64,000 nt of DNA from Dreissena polymorpha (lineage: Eukaryota; Mollusca; Bivalvia; Myida; Dreissenidae), in assembly GCF_020536995.1 (NCBI RefSeq), contig NC_068366.1, positions 28,438,918-28,502,917 of the forward strand, given 5' to 3'. Each line of letters opens with the position of its first letter. The stretch's first letter is position 1. Made by a program: the position numbers and the translations under genes. Positions 35,401-49,890 of the stretch are shown here, piece by piece. The notes under the pieces were generated by a model. That model was not told where the DNA came from, searched no databases, and worked only from the letters and a program-made list of their open reading frames with translations.

Positions 35401-36795
35401 TTCCGTTACAGCTTCCGGAAGTTCCCGATTAACTGGTACAACAAAAGACACGAATTTTTCTTCAAACTGACAGCATGGAGACTGTCAACAAACAATTTAA
35501 AAATAAGAGATTTTCAGCAAAGTCTAGAAAACTTATCAGAGTATCACGGCATAAAGGCACACAGAAGGATTACAATTTCAAATTTGGAAAATTCTTTCGC
35601 TGGTGCCATTAATTGACTTATCTTTAACTTATATAGATGAGTTCTTTTCAGATCATTTTCAAGACAGTCTGCAAAACAGCTCAATTAATGGACATAGATG
35701 TATGTTGTCAGTTGTTCTCTAAACAATAGAGGTTCAGCTAAGATAAGCTTGTATAAAAAGTGTTCACTTTAGCGAGTCGCAATGTTGATGATTTTTATTG
35801 TTTGTGATTACAAGAAGTAATTACTGAACGGTTTTATAATCATCGTTGTTATAAATTATCTATCGATTTATACGTGAAAAACGACTTTCAGAAATTTGTA
35901 TAGGAAGAAACACAGATTGAAGTTCTGAAAATATGCATTGTGGCTTGTTCCTCACATACACCTTTTAGATACAAAAATGTGTATGGCTTTGAAATCTATC
36001 CTATATGTTAACAAACAAAATGTAAGTAAAAATAGTAAAATAAAATAATCAAATTTGTAATCAAATTTGAATTTAAGATATAGTTTTACGTATTAAGTAG
36101 TGTCCCATCTAAACCCATCTGTGTTTCATTTAGCGGAAACCGTTGCAACCCTTAAGCTTAACTGAATCCATTTGTGTGTGATCACGTGGTTGTATCCGTT
36201 TCTTTGAGATGCTTGATTGGTTTTTTAGAGCGTCTAGACGAGTCTGAACGTAAACAAGGGGTAAATATCCTTTATAATAATAAAATAAGTAAGTTAAATA
36301 AGATCATACAATTCAAATTTGATTTCCATTTTCGTGAAGGGTCCCGGAAAATTTTGAAAAACGAGAGGTAAGATTGAAAAGCTTTTAAATTACTGTTCTG
36401 CATCATAGTACACCATAATTATTGTTATTGTTTTTTCACATCTATATATAAACTAGACGTGTTCATTGTTTTCTTTATTAAATGCGAGTTCTTATTGTAT
36501 TGGTTCTATTGGTATTGTTTTTTTTCATGACTGTGCTGACGACCGACAACGGACAAATAAACATTAGACTGACAAGTGTTTATCTTATTGCTATTTCATT
36601 CAATTAATAGTGTCAGCCATTGTTTTGCGCATGTATTGGTACATTTTCTTCATAACCAATTGTTATAAAATCTGGTTAAAATCCAAAAAACGAGCATTTA
36701 CGTTAGGCAATATTTTCCGACAACACCCAAAGATGGTTAGTTATAATGTGCAATGCCGATATTGGTTATGACGATTATGATGTTACACTTATTAT
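35401..36795. other. Intergenic, no supported gene
   Basis: AT-rich; no domain-bearing open frame, no RNA gene seen. Confidence 0.4.
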
Positions 36796-36802
36796 CGCGA
36801 CG

Positions 36803-37234
<432 letters not shown>

Positions 37235-37621
37235 GTATACATTTCAGTAAATATGTAAAATTGACAAAGATAAGCCTTTTAATAATTATCTTGTTCAAAG
37301 TATCCACATGCTTTACTGTGCTATGATTTGAAGATTTGTGTGTTGTCTGCATCACTGGATATAAAAAAACGTATGAAACTAATTAATATTGTTGCTTCAA
37401 TTGTTGGAACGAGGTATTTAAATACATGTAAAATGTATAAGTGTGCTTTAGTCGCGCAACATCTGAATTCCAATAACAAAATATCAATTATACCGCGTGT
37501 TTTGTATGCGTTCGCCCCTTTTGTCGATTTATATTTAGTATATGCTTACATAATGTATTGTATTTAGATAATAACATGCCGCATAGCTAGGCCGGAAGTA
37601 TATTCGTCCCGCTGACGATAT

Positions 37622-37770
37622 AACGGCCCGAGAGCTGTCCGTTGGTGCAGTGGATGGTACACACTCTTTGCACTCGGGTTCAAACCCCGTTCCCGGAAAC
37701 ATGTGAGTTTGGTTGTTGGTTTTCTCTAGGTACTCCGGATTCTTAGACAACACAAGACAATACCAAATTG
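37622..37770 (+). mobile_element. tRNA-derived SINE
   Basis: TTGGTGCAGTGGATGG (A box) and CGGGTTCAAACCCC (B box) are followed by GTGAGTTTGGTTGTTGG and TTTTCTCTAGGTACTCCGG, the kind of conserved central region seen downstream of tRNA heads in molluscan SINEs. It ends in A-rich sequence near 37790. Confidence 0.65.
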
Positions 37771-37790
37771 GAACGTGTTGAGTAACAATT

Positions 37791-39360
37791 AAAAAAAATA
37801 CAGCTGTTATTCAAAATGTGTTTCGTCAGTCTATTAACTTAATTAAACACGAGTTTTGGGACTCACTCCAGGTCCACACATGATGCTGCCTCAGAGGCGG
37901 ACGGGCATAAAAAACTGCGAAATACACAAATCATAACAGCTCAGAGGCAAGTATACGTTAAGGGTGTATTAAGACGTCAGCCCCAGAACCTCCGCATGAT
38001 ATCGTTTATAATACATAGTATCAAATTGCTTGACTCAACTACTGTGCACTTAATATATATTGTATTTACTCATTGTATGAGGCATGGCGAGTGACCTGTA
38101 ATATGACATTAAAAAAAAAACGAGCTAGACTCTTCAGCTGGACTTTTCGGTTTGTATTGCCTTTTTCGACAGCGATTTGTAAAGTTGTTGCTTTTTAAAA
38201 GTGTATGCAATACATTATTCATAAAAAACTATGTACATATATTATGCGTGGACTAATTTTTGGTAAGTTGGCTACAGTTAAGTAATGCAAACTCGAAGAG
38301 GAATACAATTAATTGTGTTTGCCGCTCATTCGATTGCATAAATTGTGTTTCTAGTCAGAACATTTATCATGCGATTAAATGTTTAATGTACGTTTTTAAT
38401 ATAAACGTTTCATTTGGGGAATGTTTTAACCAGATCACTCCCATGATTATATATTTATCAATATAGCTGTGTGTCATGACCCGGCCCGAGTATCAGGTAA
38501 TTTGTGCGTCAATGTGCATATAAAACTTGTTGATCACCGTATTATTTTCCAATAAAAAAATCTGAAAGTCGAGGAACCATGTTGCTATGGCTTTTGTGGT
38601 GTTACAATCAGGAAGAAAGTTGTATACGTACTGTTACTGTTCATCGACATCGTAATTATGCAGATATATTAAAATTTGAAACTATCGCTATTTGAGTGTA
38701 GACACGTTTTAAATAACTTCTGGTTAAAATAATCTGCTACGAAACTACAAAATTATACTTAAAATATATTTCCCAAACAGTCTTGCAATATGGGACCCAC
38801 TTTTGTGTTACTACTGTTACAACTACTGGTGAAAGTAACAATAGAAGTATCATTCAATTGTGTTTGTTTTGTTTTTGTAGTAGTCTATTGGTTAAAGGTA
38901 ATAACATGTAGCAGTAGTAATAAAAGTAGTAGTTGTTGTCGTTGTAGGTAATAATAGAGTCAGCAGTAGATGTATTTGTAGTAAAATGAGAAACAGTAGT
39001 TTCAATACTAGTAGTAAGAAACGAATAATATATTGTGGTATTTTAATCTGTAATCGTATTCAATGACAAGTTTAATCGACAAATCCCCACTCAATTTATT
39101 AACAAAATTATGTGTCTGCTTGTTAATCGTTATGTTTACATGTCATTGTGGATAAATGGATTTTGATACTGCTTTGTCATCAAACAAATATAAAAGGTTT
39201 TTGCATGTTATTTTTGTTTAATTAATGAGTTATTCAAATTGTTCTTCTTTTTTTACCCTTTTCTATTTTTCTACTTCCTTGACTACAGCTTTGATACAGC
39301 ATTATTTTCCTTATAGCTGGTATTTCACCTAATCCAAAGTGTGAGTATAACGCTTGTAGA
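37791..39360. other. Intergenic with an AGT-rich stretch
   Basis: No supported gene. Degenerate GTAGTA/AGTAGT sequence lies near 38875-39025. Confidence 0.4.
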
Positions 39361-39372
39361 ATTGTTCTTAAT

Positions 39373-39840
<468 letters not shown>

Positions 39841-41109
39841 TTTGAACTGTTGCAATACTAATTTCACAATTTAATTATAATTGATTGTGAGTAGGGCGCC
39901 CTAGTATAAATAGATTACTCTCCCTGAGAAGGTAAAGTTGTTGAGGGTAATTGTAGGGGAGCTTTTAAGCGATTAAATAGTTCGATTATACGTTTATCAG
40001 GATTTTAAGCTAATAAAATTTAAACGGTAATATGTGTGCAACCTTTAATGTTGTCCCTTTTTAATTAAAATAAAAGGTACTGTAGGGATGGTCATTAGCA
40101 GCGAGAACAGACGCTTCATTGACGTGTTGTATAAACATGATGAGGCAGCGAAGCGTTAAGTTTTACTGTTGGTTTGAGTTGGATTGTTTGTAAACGCAAA
40201 ATAATGGAACGTTAAACAATGTATATTGGATTCTTTCGTGCGTTGTGGCGAGGTAAGTTTTATATCAAAATGTTGGTCATTAGTTCTACAGTATTAAAGG
40301 TATACTTCTCTACGGAAATAATGTGTCCAAATGCATGCATGTATTTATCTTCGAGCATCGAAAGGCATTTTAAAGTGCTTCATAAATAAAGCTATGTTTT
40401 TAAGTGTTACAGGATTGTAAGAGCACATTAAAGCCTGGAATGTACTGACGTTTGGGCGGAGCGTATAACAAGAAAGGATGCATAGTGTTGTCTTTTCTCT
40501 GAAGTGAGAACATATTAAAAGGTAATGCATTTTCTTCCCAATATCGTTTGTATTACAGAAGTTACATTTTCGATTCTCGTGGCATGTGCAGTTTGGAGAA
40601 AAGCGGCCAGTTTCAGCCGGTAATAGATAGTTGCCGGTACGGAAATGTAGGATACTAAATGTAAGTGATTGTGATTGTGGTGAGGCTATTTAATAATGTT
40701 CTAAGTTGATATTATTTTATTTAAATAATCCGTACATTTTGCGTTTAGATTAACATCGTATCTGTCCATTCCAAACCTGAAGAAACAGATCAGTTAAAGT
40801 TATCTTAACTTGCTTATGTACATTATTTGTCGAAATGTTCTCTTGCTGTAAACATACAAATGAAAGGCCAGTAGAGTGTAAAATGCTTGAAATAAAGCTG
40901 GTCCATTTAGTATCAATTTTCGAATTGATCATTAATTTATACATCAAAAAGGGCAGTTAAGTGTGTTTACTTTTTATTATCTTGTTCCAAACTGTATCAC
41001 TCTTGTTTTTTATAATAATAGTTAGCGGGTATTGTCCAAATTATGCATACAAGCAATATCGCGTTGTTCTTCTAGTTGTGTAATACATAAGGTTTTTTCT
41101 AACATACGA

Positions 41110-41185
41110 GGAATTGTGTAGGCGTCTTAGCGTCACGGTAAGTGTCTGACTAGCACGCGGGAGACCCTAGTTAAATTTCCCGTTT
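41110..41185 (+). mobile_element. Possible SINE head
   Basis: TTAGCGTCACGGTAAG and CCTAGTTAAATTTCCC have the spacing and rough form of pol III A and B boxes. Diverged and weak. Confidence 0.3.
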
Positions 41186-41529
41186 GGTTTAGGATTTTTC
41201 TTTTTAGCAAAACGAATTTTAAAGAAACGCTGCATTTGGATTGACACATTACGGCTTTTATTTACAGACGGTCTATTTATTTGAAAATTACACATTCAAT
41301 AGTTATTTATTTGTATTCATAAATTTGATTGTTATTATTAATGTCATTGATAACAATTTGATACAATAACAAGAAAATATACATTTCCCTTTTTTATTTA
41401 GTCAATACAATGCTCATTCAATATCTTGATACATTTTAACTCCGTTAATCGTGTTCAAGTTTTCACTGCGTTTGACCTTCAACCAGAGGTGAAAGGCCAA
41501 AAAAGTAGTCCCTATGTACATGTACAGCC

Positions 41530-41575
41530 GTTGGATAAAGGTAAGGTGTGGGATAAACCTTATCTTTATCCAATA
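41530..41575. repeat. Short hairpin
   Basis: TTGGATAAAGGTAAGG pairs with CCTTATCTTTATCCAA across about 11 nt. Non-coding context; could be a small foldback remnant. Confidence 0.55.
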
Positions 41576-41610
41576 AGTCGGATTTTGTTATAAGCAATCA
41601 TTTAGCTGTA

Positions 41611-41759
<149 letters not shown>

Positions 41760-42314
41760 CTATTGGACATTACCATAAGAAAATGAGCAATACAACTTGT
41801 TTTGAGCTCAAAATACAGTGTCCTCCAAGTCAATTGTGTTTACAAACAATCAGTTTATTTACATAGCTGTTCACGCGGGAAAGTGAAAGTAACTCAGGTC
41901 ACCAAAAATATATCGTTGATTTTCAACGTTTTCCGGTATCACTCACAAAGTAGGTCGTTTCTAACGTTTGTAGTAAACTAATATGTTACTTTCTGCTGGT
42001 AAAAAGTTGTTTAAAATAGAATGAAAGCGATCTTTTCACGGTTTGGTAAATTGACAAAATTGAAAAATGTTGTTTCAGATTCGCAAATTTTCGGTTAAGT
42101 TATGATATTTGTGAGGAAACAGTATTACTGACAATTTTCCATGGTTTAATATAGCCATTATATGCATCTTTTGACGATTTAAAAACCTAAAAATTATAAA
42201 GCGTTGCAACGCGAAACGATTGAATAATTTGGAGAGTTCTGTTGTCGTCGTTTCAATGTGTGAAACTACGAAGATTGCCTTTATAACGTATAAAATACGC
42301 AACTTATGTATGCT

Positions 42315-42400
42315 TGGCAGGATAGCTCAGTTGGCTATTGCGTTTTTACTTCAGGATTCCCGGGGTCACTGGTTCGAGCCCTGCTGCAGGCTACATTTTT
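42315..42400 (+). mobile_element. tRNA-like SINE head or tRNA pseudogene
   Basis: GATAGCTCAGTTGGC is a perfect A box and GGTTCGAGCCC a perfect B box, 40 nt apart, followed by a T run. The T stem and acceptor stem do not pair, so this is not a functional tRNA. Confidence 0.5.
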
Positions 42401-42419
42401 TTCCCCATTTTAAATTTTA

Positions 42420-43740
42420 TTTTTTGATTTTTTACTGGAGCTTTTAAAATTTAATGTTTACATTTATCAATATAAAGCATTTAATGACAAACTTCAAAAC
42501 ATGCCAAAATCTGTGAAAAGGCCCCTTAAAAATTGAATTTTCTTTCGGCTTTTTTTAGCATACGTCAACGCTTTCAGGCTACACACCACGTTAGTTGCAA
42601 AGTTGTAAACATTTCTTCCAATTATGAAACGAGTATATCTTCAATAATTCTTGACAGCGTTGCACGTAAGATGAGTTATTAGCATTTTTTATGCAAGCGT
42701 AACTGAAATCCTGTAAAAATTAGACCAGTTTATATGCATATAGTTGGATTCGTCACCTTTATAGGGCCTTTAAAGCAGCTTGTGTGTGGTGAAAGTATTA
42801 TATATAGGTATTTACGCTATTATATTAAAATATGGGTAGGATATCTTTGTAGAGGATATTTTTATGTGTTCACCAAAATGTTTTCGTGTTGATAAATTAT
42901 TAGTAAAAGGTATCAATTTTGTTTTCACATATGTCACACGCACCTCTGAAATCACCAATGTAATTTATGGTAGTAGATTGAATATAGAAATAAAACATCA
43001 ATTGTCAATTTATTACACCAATTGTACACCATAGTGAGTACTCTTCAAAAGGAGATCACAAAAGGATTTTAAGTTCAATGGCGGCAATATTTTAAACATG
43101 TTAACAATTTATTTTAAAATTGCCAAATTGAAAAAAGTTTCTCTTTGGTAAGTTAAATATTTTTTATATTTTACAAAGTTATGAGGATAAGTAAGTACTT
43201 TTCCCAATATCTGGTCTATTCTATTTCAAACAAGAAAACAAGAAGAAACATTAAAAGTTTTCACAGGGAATAAGAACTGAAATATTGATATATTCTACCC
43301 TATTTAAATGTTTATCAATGTTTTCAACAACGACAAGTGCTTTAAATGCATGAATTCTACATATTTTTTATGAAAATTGATAGAAGTAAAAGTAGTTCTG
43401 CTTATTTTTTAAAAAGTACGGAAGCCTAAAAGTGTCAAAAGTATCAGCGATTCGAATAAAAATAATGTTATGATTCTAGGATAGTTATGAATGTGTAGTG
43501 GGCTTATTCTTTATGTAAACTCTTTGTTATAATATGATTATAGGTGCTACCTAATTTAAGAGCCAGAGCTTTTTTGATAACCATGTATTTGTAATAAATA
43601 TATGGACATTATTATGTTCAAAATATTATAATTGTTTCAATAATAAAATAATAAATAAAAAAATCAATCTTCAAACGAGTAACATGTTCTTAGCTTTAAG
43701 ATATAGCATCTTATAATTGTGTGTGTTTTCTAGCCGCAGG
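42420..43740. other. Intergenic, nothing recognised
   Basis: AT-rich DNA with no domain-bearing frame or RNA gene. Confidence 0.4.
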
Positions 43741-43744
43741 AATT

Positions 43745-43900
43745 TTAAGCTGGTTCGGTGGCTGCGGTATAGTGGATATGGTGTCTGCTTAGTCATTGGG
43801 AGGTCTCTGTATTGATCCCTTAAGTGCGAGCGTTCTTAAGAACACCCTAAACACACTAAGTACTGGTCCTACCCAGGAAACAGTTTGTTTTATTAAATGT
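43745..43900 (+). mobile_element. Probable SINE fragment
   Basis: GGTATAGTGGATATGG resembles an A box and GTATTGATCCC a B box. The segment between 43820 and 43880 does not match the SINE near 37.6 kb closely, so it may be another family. Confidence 0.4.
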
Positions 43901-45000
43901 CTTAAGTCAACTTGAGCTTGCTAAAGCAGTTGATTTTAGCATACACTGATTTAACATAATCAAAATAATGTGATGTGTCATATCAATTTTGATTGACAAG
44001 AATTTCAAATTATCAATGTAAAATTATGTGGAACAGAATGACAGCATACTTGTTTTGCAATGAAAATATTTCATAAATACAGGTATCTTGCAGGGTTCTA
44101 ATTGTCTTTCGCAAGCTATTGTCGAATAGTTTTTTAAAATTTTGTCGCAACTAAAAAACTAGCCATTTTGTAGCAATTCATAAATCACAGTCTAAACTGC
44201 ATACACTTAGTTAGTAGCTGTATAGTTACAATTTGAATGCAAATAAACATAATGTTATATAATCCCCATTTTTTATTTAAACATTCAAATAACACATACA
44301 GTAAAACATAGATTATCAGTAATCATATGAGCTTATTTATATGAAATTATTCTCGGTTTGATAAACACGGTATAGTATGGTTGTTTACATGTTATTTAGA
44401 AGAGAGATTATGGTTATGGTTTAGCGCGAAAATTGCACGGGTTTTGTGTTTAAGATTTAGCGCGAAATCGCACGATTTGCAAATCTATTTAGTCGCCAGT
44501 CGAGGGTGTATTTGACAGGCAAAAGTAATGGAAAAGGAAAACGAAGGGGTTATAACCCCGCCCGCCCGCCCTTAATGGACATAGGTTTGTCTAAATAAGT
44601 GGTTACATTTTTTTACGTTTATAATTTTGCAATAATAAAGTCGATATTAAGTTTATTTTTAGTTCGTTTTTTTTTAGTCCATGTGAGATGGGATCTAAAC
44701 ACGAACCGATTCCTTTACCGAGAAAGTCGATGGGTGTATTTACATTTAAGTCTGAAGCAGATATGTTTTATTGATTATTTTGTTTCATCTTTTACTTCAT
44801 ATTGTGTTTTTAATGTGAATTTTCAAGTTATGTGTTTCATATTTGAGACTCTCACTTCCTGGATATAGTATGTTTAAATGTCAGTGTTATCATTTTTTTC
44901 TTACGTAATGAACGTTTAATTTTAAAATGTATTCTTATTTTTACGATCACTTAATTTTTTCGTTTTGCTGTGACTGGTTAGATGATGGCGTCGGTTTAGT

Positions 45001-45911
45001 ACAGAGGGGATAATCACGTGATGGTCAAGATGGCGACGTCAATACCGAGATCGCCGTTTTATACCCTTTATTACTTCTGTTTATGTTTTAAATGACGCTC
45101 ACTTTTCAGCCATATCAGTCAAAAGGTGATTATCGTTTATTTCGTATTTAAATTCACAGGAGGGAAGCCCATAGTATTTTTTTTTATTAAAACCATGTAA
45201 CTCGAACTATTTTTAACGAATCAACTACACACCGGTTGTTTTCGAAAGCTAATAAAATAATTTATCAGGAAAAATTAACATCAGTACCATTGATCCAGCA
45301 GTATTTCCATACCAGCCTTCAAAAGTTGACCCATTTCCAAAATCGTGAAACGATCGGAAAATGAAACTTTATTGGACACTACGGTGTCCGACCAAAATGT
45401 TTGCCGTGAGTGTCAACTTCCGATGGCTGGTATCGAAATACAGCTGGATCAATCGATTAATTTTTCCTGATAAATTATTTTATTAGCTTTCGAAAACAAC
45501 CGGTGTGTAGTTGATTCGTTAAAAATTGTTCGAGTAACAGTATTATGGTTTACAGTAAAGATGGTGTAGTTTTTCGGCAAATGAAGTTGCACTCCATGTT
45601 TCTATTATATATATAATAATGTATATATAATAATGATACTATGGGCTTCCCTCCCGCTTTATATCCCGACTTTACTCCCCGCACATTTTCTTAGTGGAGC
45701 CCTAATTAGGTCATCCCGCTTAAAATTTTCGCACCGAGTAAAGTCTAGATAAAGAGCGAATATTACTATGAAATAAAAGCCAGTAACTTTCTTCCTAATA
45801 TGGCTGGAAAGTGAGCGGAAAAAAAGACGTAATAAAGGGTATAAAACGACGAAAATACATGCCTCGGCATGGACGACGCCCTCTTGTTTGTCACGTGATT
45901 ACCCCCTCTGT
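45001..45911. mobile_element. Large foldback element (about 0.9 kb inverted repeat)
   Basis: The left end ACAGAGGGGATAATCACGTGA is mirrored by TCACGTGATTACCCCCTCTG on the right. Pairing resumes at GGAGGGAAGCCCATAGT/ACTATGGGCTTCCCTCC and continues through CACACCGGTTGTTTTCG, TTATCAGGAAAAATTAA and CCATACCAGCC with their complements, leaving a loop of about 100 bp at 45321-45423. No transposase frame. A clear target duplication was not found. Confidence 0.75.
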
Positions 45912-45931
45912 TAGGACAGCTGTTGAACATA

Positions 45932-45934
<3 letters not shown>

Positions 45935-46001
<67 letters not shown>
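45935..46001. repeat. AT dinucleotide microsatellite
   Basis: About 65 bp of AT repeats just right of the foldback element. Confidence 0.97.
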
Positions 46002-46005
<4 letters not shown>

Positions 46006-46254
46006 CTATCGTTACCTTAGGGCGAAGTACACAAAACACAGCACTATCCGATTTTTTCAACTTCTTTAAACTAAGTTTATATTTAATAAAATCACATCAT
46101 TAAATAATTTAAGAGAAAAACATTGTAAAACTATGAAAAAATATTTTAAATTTTGCATAATTATATGTTAAATTTCTAAATTTTCATTTTCGACTTAATT
46201 CTATTTCTACCTAATGCCAAAAAACCCATATAGAAATATATGCTAACGGCGCAG

Positions 46255-46499
46255 TCCGGACACTGCGCGACTTTCACACCGTGGCATCTTTGCAGGACCA
46301 GGCACAAATGACCCTCAGCAAATATATACAAACGTCTTACCCCACCCAGCCGTTCAGATTCGGAAAACTTCTGCTTTTATTGCCCACACTCAAAACTGTG
46401 AGCGGCAACACTATAGAAGAACTATTTTTCAGAAAAACAATCGGAACTATACCGATTGAGCGTCCATTAATAGACATGTTTAAATCGAATGACTTTTGA
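46255..46499 (+). CDS. Terminal exon of an NR2E-type nuclear receptor (ligand-binding domain C-terminus)
   Basis: One open frame reads TLRDFHTVASLQDQAQMTLS, then YIQTSYPTQPFRFGKLLLLLP, FFRKTIGTIPIERP and DMFKSNDF, ending TGA at 46497-46499. This matches helices 8-12 of the NR2E group (tailless/TLX, PNR): SLQDQAQ, RFGKLLLLLP, LFFRKTIG-x-TPIERLL-x-DMFKS. Such receptors are DNA-binding transcription factors acting in neural and photoreceptor development in other animals. The acceptor is taken as GCAG ending at 46254; its pyrimidine tract is poor and the frame is open upstream to 46215, so the exon start is uncertain. No DNA-binding domain or earlier exon was found in the window. Codon structure is intact. 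Confidence 0.75.
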
Positions 46500-46504
46500 T
46501 GAGT

Positions 46505-48660
46505 AAATTATTAGGCCCAACGGCTTTGTAAATATGATTATTGCATTAATGCAATAGTGCTTTCCCTTTACAGGGACTAAATGTGTAAATCAAGCATAAT
46601 ACACAGGTTTGAGCGGTTGAAAATCGTCGAGTGACATGTTTTGCGGCATACGATGAACGCACTACTTTGTCCTCAATAGTCAAAGGACATGTACGTAGCA
46701 GTTAACAATTAAATGTATAAATATTTGTGTTAGGGCTATGGTTACATTATGCATAATATAGACTACCAATATATACGTGTTAAACATATTTATTTCATGT
46801 TTTATTTAATCACATGTGGCAATTGCATTATAACAAACATACGGTCATAGCGTTATTATATCGCTCTTAGGTGTTCATTTGTATAGTGTTATTTTTATTT
46901 CATTTTATTTTATTTAAGAAAGATCTTGGTTTTATTGCTCTTAAATTGATGTTATTTTCACTATAAAATCATCTGCACCTGTTGTAGTAATCGCAACTAA
47001 AATGGCAACAGCATTTCTCTTTTAAATGTTATAATTTCCACACATCGAAAGTCAATAACTACATAATTACCCGAGTCCGGCACAATTTGTAAAGAAGTGT
47101 CATATTCTAATGAGCCTATATTATGGCCATTTGATTGGCCCGCACCGACAATTTTCAACAAACCACGGGAAGGAAGTACACCTATTTTGTGGACGTTTTG
47201 ACACTTGTTTTGGAAGACATCTTGAATTAAAACACAAATGACTTTGCAGTTTTGGACATTGTGAATCTGTATTTTTAAATATATGGTGGTAGAACTGCAA
47301 TTTTTTTCAGATATACATAGTATCATTTGTAAGTTGTTAAACAAATATAATTTAAAAATATAATATAAAAGTGCCCGAGTACGTGAACACATATATGTCA
47401 TGATTATGGACCTTTTCAAAATGAGATATTCAAGAAATGAAAGAAACAAATGTGTGCGATCCTTTTATAATCACCATTGCAAGTGGAGATCGTTCAATCT
47501 GGATTCATTAAATAAATTATACGACATAATAAATGAACGGACAAGAAAAATTATATGCCACATGGCTATTTTCTCACGACGTAAAATAATCTGCACGGAA
47601 TCTTGTTGCGAATTGACCGGCATTGTCAATGAAAGAGAAAACGCCTCTCACAAACTATGGCGATAATGAGGCGGAAATTACCGACTATCTTCCTACTAAT
47701 CTTACCTCCAACTGGAGAGTATTCACAAATGGCGCATGACAACTATTTGACGTGACGAGTTTAATGGTGATTTAATTGAAATTTCTTCTTTTATTGGAAA
47801 ATTACAGGGTAATTGTGGGATATTTAGTTCACACACACAGTCGAGTGACAAAATGGAGACAATGTCATGAATAATTAATTTTGACTGGTAGTTAGTGTAA
47901 ATAAAACCTAACCATTCTACGAAATCAAACGAATTGATTGAAAGCTAATCGATGTATATGGCTTTATTTTGGCTTGAATTAAAATAGATTTGAAAGAGAA
48001 ATTAATTAGCGTGCGTTATCAGTTAATTTGTCCTTATCAGATAAGCGGATCTGGTATCAATGTGTGTAACATATACTTTTATTAAATTCTGTATAATAGC
48101 TGTCAATTTCGATAGATGGGGCTAGATAGCGAATATTTCTTAATTTAAGTTGGTCTAATGCATTGACTTTGTTTCGGGTTCAAAACCTCAAATAATACCG
48201 TGAAATAATGACGAGTGTCTTTAGACAAGACAATATAAATGAACTTAAAATGAAATACAGTCCATTCTATAGAATTTATATCGTATTACATAGCATTATG
48301 ATCATCATCATGATTATTAACATTATAATCAGCATGATCACATCATTTATCAACAACAACAATTATAACAACACGAACATCTTGTATGTCTTTTTCTCCA
48401 TCGTTTGCTTCTACATCATATATGATGATTTCTAATGTCACCCAGCACTAAAATAAACAACGCTCTAATAATATCACCAATAACATCGTCCTAAGCGTAA
48501 ATAAAGCAAAATACTTGCGGTTAATCACGTGGAATAATACAAATATCGTTAAACAAAAATAACATGTGTTAATATAATTCAGTTAGATTATAAAACAAAT
48601 TAGTATAGGATCTTTTAACTGTCCACAGGTGAACTCATTTGGTATTGCTGTTGCTGGATT
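46505..48660. other. Flank of the nuclear receptor exon, no further gene
   Basis: AATAAA-like sequences occur but no clear 3' end could be assigned. A 150-codon minus-strand open frame at 46997-47449 and an 88-codon + frame at 47400-47666 have no recognised domain. Confidence 0.35.
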
Positions 48661-48674
48661 TGAACGAGCTTCGT

Positions 48675-48900
48675 CCTAGGAAAAACTATCTAATTGCACA
48701 GGCTAATCAGGGACGACACTTCGCTTACTCTGGATATACGTTAAGAAGAGACCCCCCATTACAAAATCATTTAAAGCGAAAAGTGTCGTCTCCGATAAGG
48801 ACGGCACATTTCGCTTTTATGTTTTTGTGTGTAATGGAGGTCTCTTTATCTTGGCTGACACTTTTACGCATATTCGTTAAGCCTAGATTTCCCAGAACGC
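48675..48900. repeat. Copy of the GTCGTCCC palindromic repeat family
   Basis: CACAGGCTAATCAGGGACGAC, AAAGTGTCGTC and a final TTACGCATATTCGTTAAGCC match the intact copy at 57250-57519. Left end less clear. Confidence 0.65.
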
Positions 48901-49261
48901 AGCCTAATTGTACATCCATAAAATTAATATGACAACATTTCCCACATTAACACACGGTGCAAGTTTATCACGATGCTTTCTAGTATTAAACTAGATTATG
49001 TAAAAAATGTGTCATACTTATTATAAAACTTATTTAATGTTCACTTGTTCACGCTATAAAACATATTTGGAATAAACTATAATTGATACTTACCAAGTGT
49101 TAGTTGGTTAATTAAAAATGTAATGAGACATTATTAATTCCTATAAACTTAGATTATCAAGAACACATTTTCAGTAAATACGGGGCGCGATCGGAAATAA
49201 CCAGATGGGTTCGTATGGGTGTCGTATACATGGGCTATATAACACTTCCAAAAAAGTCAGT

Positions 49262-49425
49262 CTGACAAGCTAACGCAATGGTTGGCACACTTGCTTCTAA
49301 CCCTGATGAACTGAGTTTGCTCCCCTGTGAGCGCATGTGAGTTCGGTTGGTGGTCAACCCACCAGACAGGCTGTGCTTACATTAGGCACTCTTGTCATCC
49401 CAACTCGCCTTCCCTTATAAACGAT
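49262..49425 (+). mobile_element. tRNA-derived SINE, diverged
   Basis: GCTAACGCAATGGTTGG is A-box like and GCATGTGAGTTCGGTTGGTGG resembles the region after the B box in the SINE at 37622-37770 (GTGAGTTTGGTTGTTGG). B box itself is decayed. Confidence 0.5.
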
Positions 49426-49890
49426 ACAAAATCACACCGAAAAGTAAAATCTTAAAATACGTATTTTCACGCTTTCTTTGTTAGTCTCTAAAAAAAGTTA
49501 TATTTAATTTAAGACCTTTCTTACTAGATGCAAGCTCTTAGGGCTTCATTTCCATACATTAGATACTGATGGGCAGCAAACAGCATAAAACCTGAACAGA
49601 CTGCGCCTGTGTTGGTCTGTGCTATCGAAATGTTTTGAGTTAAACTGAGATTAGACAGAGGCCATTAAAGCTGTTAATTTTGAAATCCCAGTTCTTTCTT
49701 GTTTTCTCAATGCTATACGATGGTCATATGTATTATGCTTCCAATTTTTGTTTAAGCAAATACGAAGATGTGCGACCAACCAAACGAAGATCATGAATGA
49801 TGATCTCTGTATTTTGTTTCTTCAACCCATCAACACAAGCACAATGTTCACACGTGTTTTGTCTTACATGTATGTCTGAATGGTGTATAC

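Noticed and set aside
42315-42400. tRNA gene with perfect A and B boxes
   Set aside because: T stem and acceptor stem do not pair, and a T run follows as in SINEs; listed as a SINE head.
46997-47449. 150-codon minus-strand open frame
   Set aside because: No recognised domain, no supporting splice or promoter context; compositional chance cannot be excluded.
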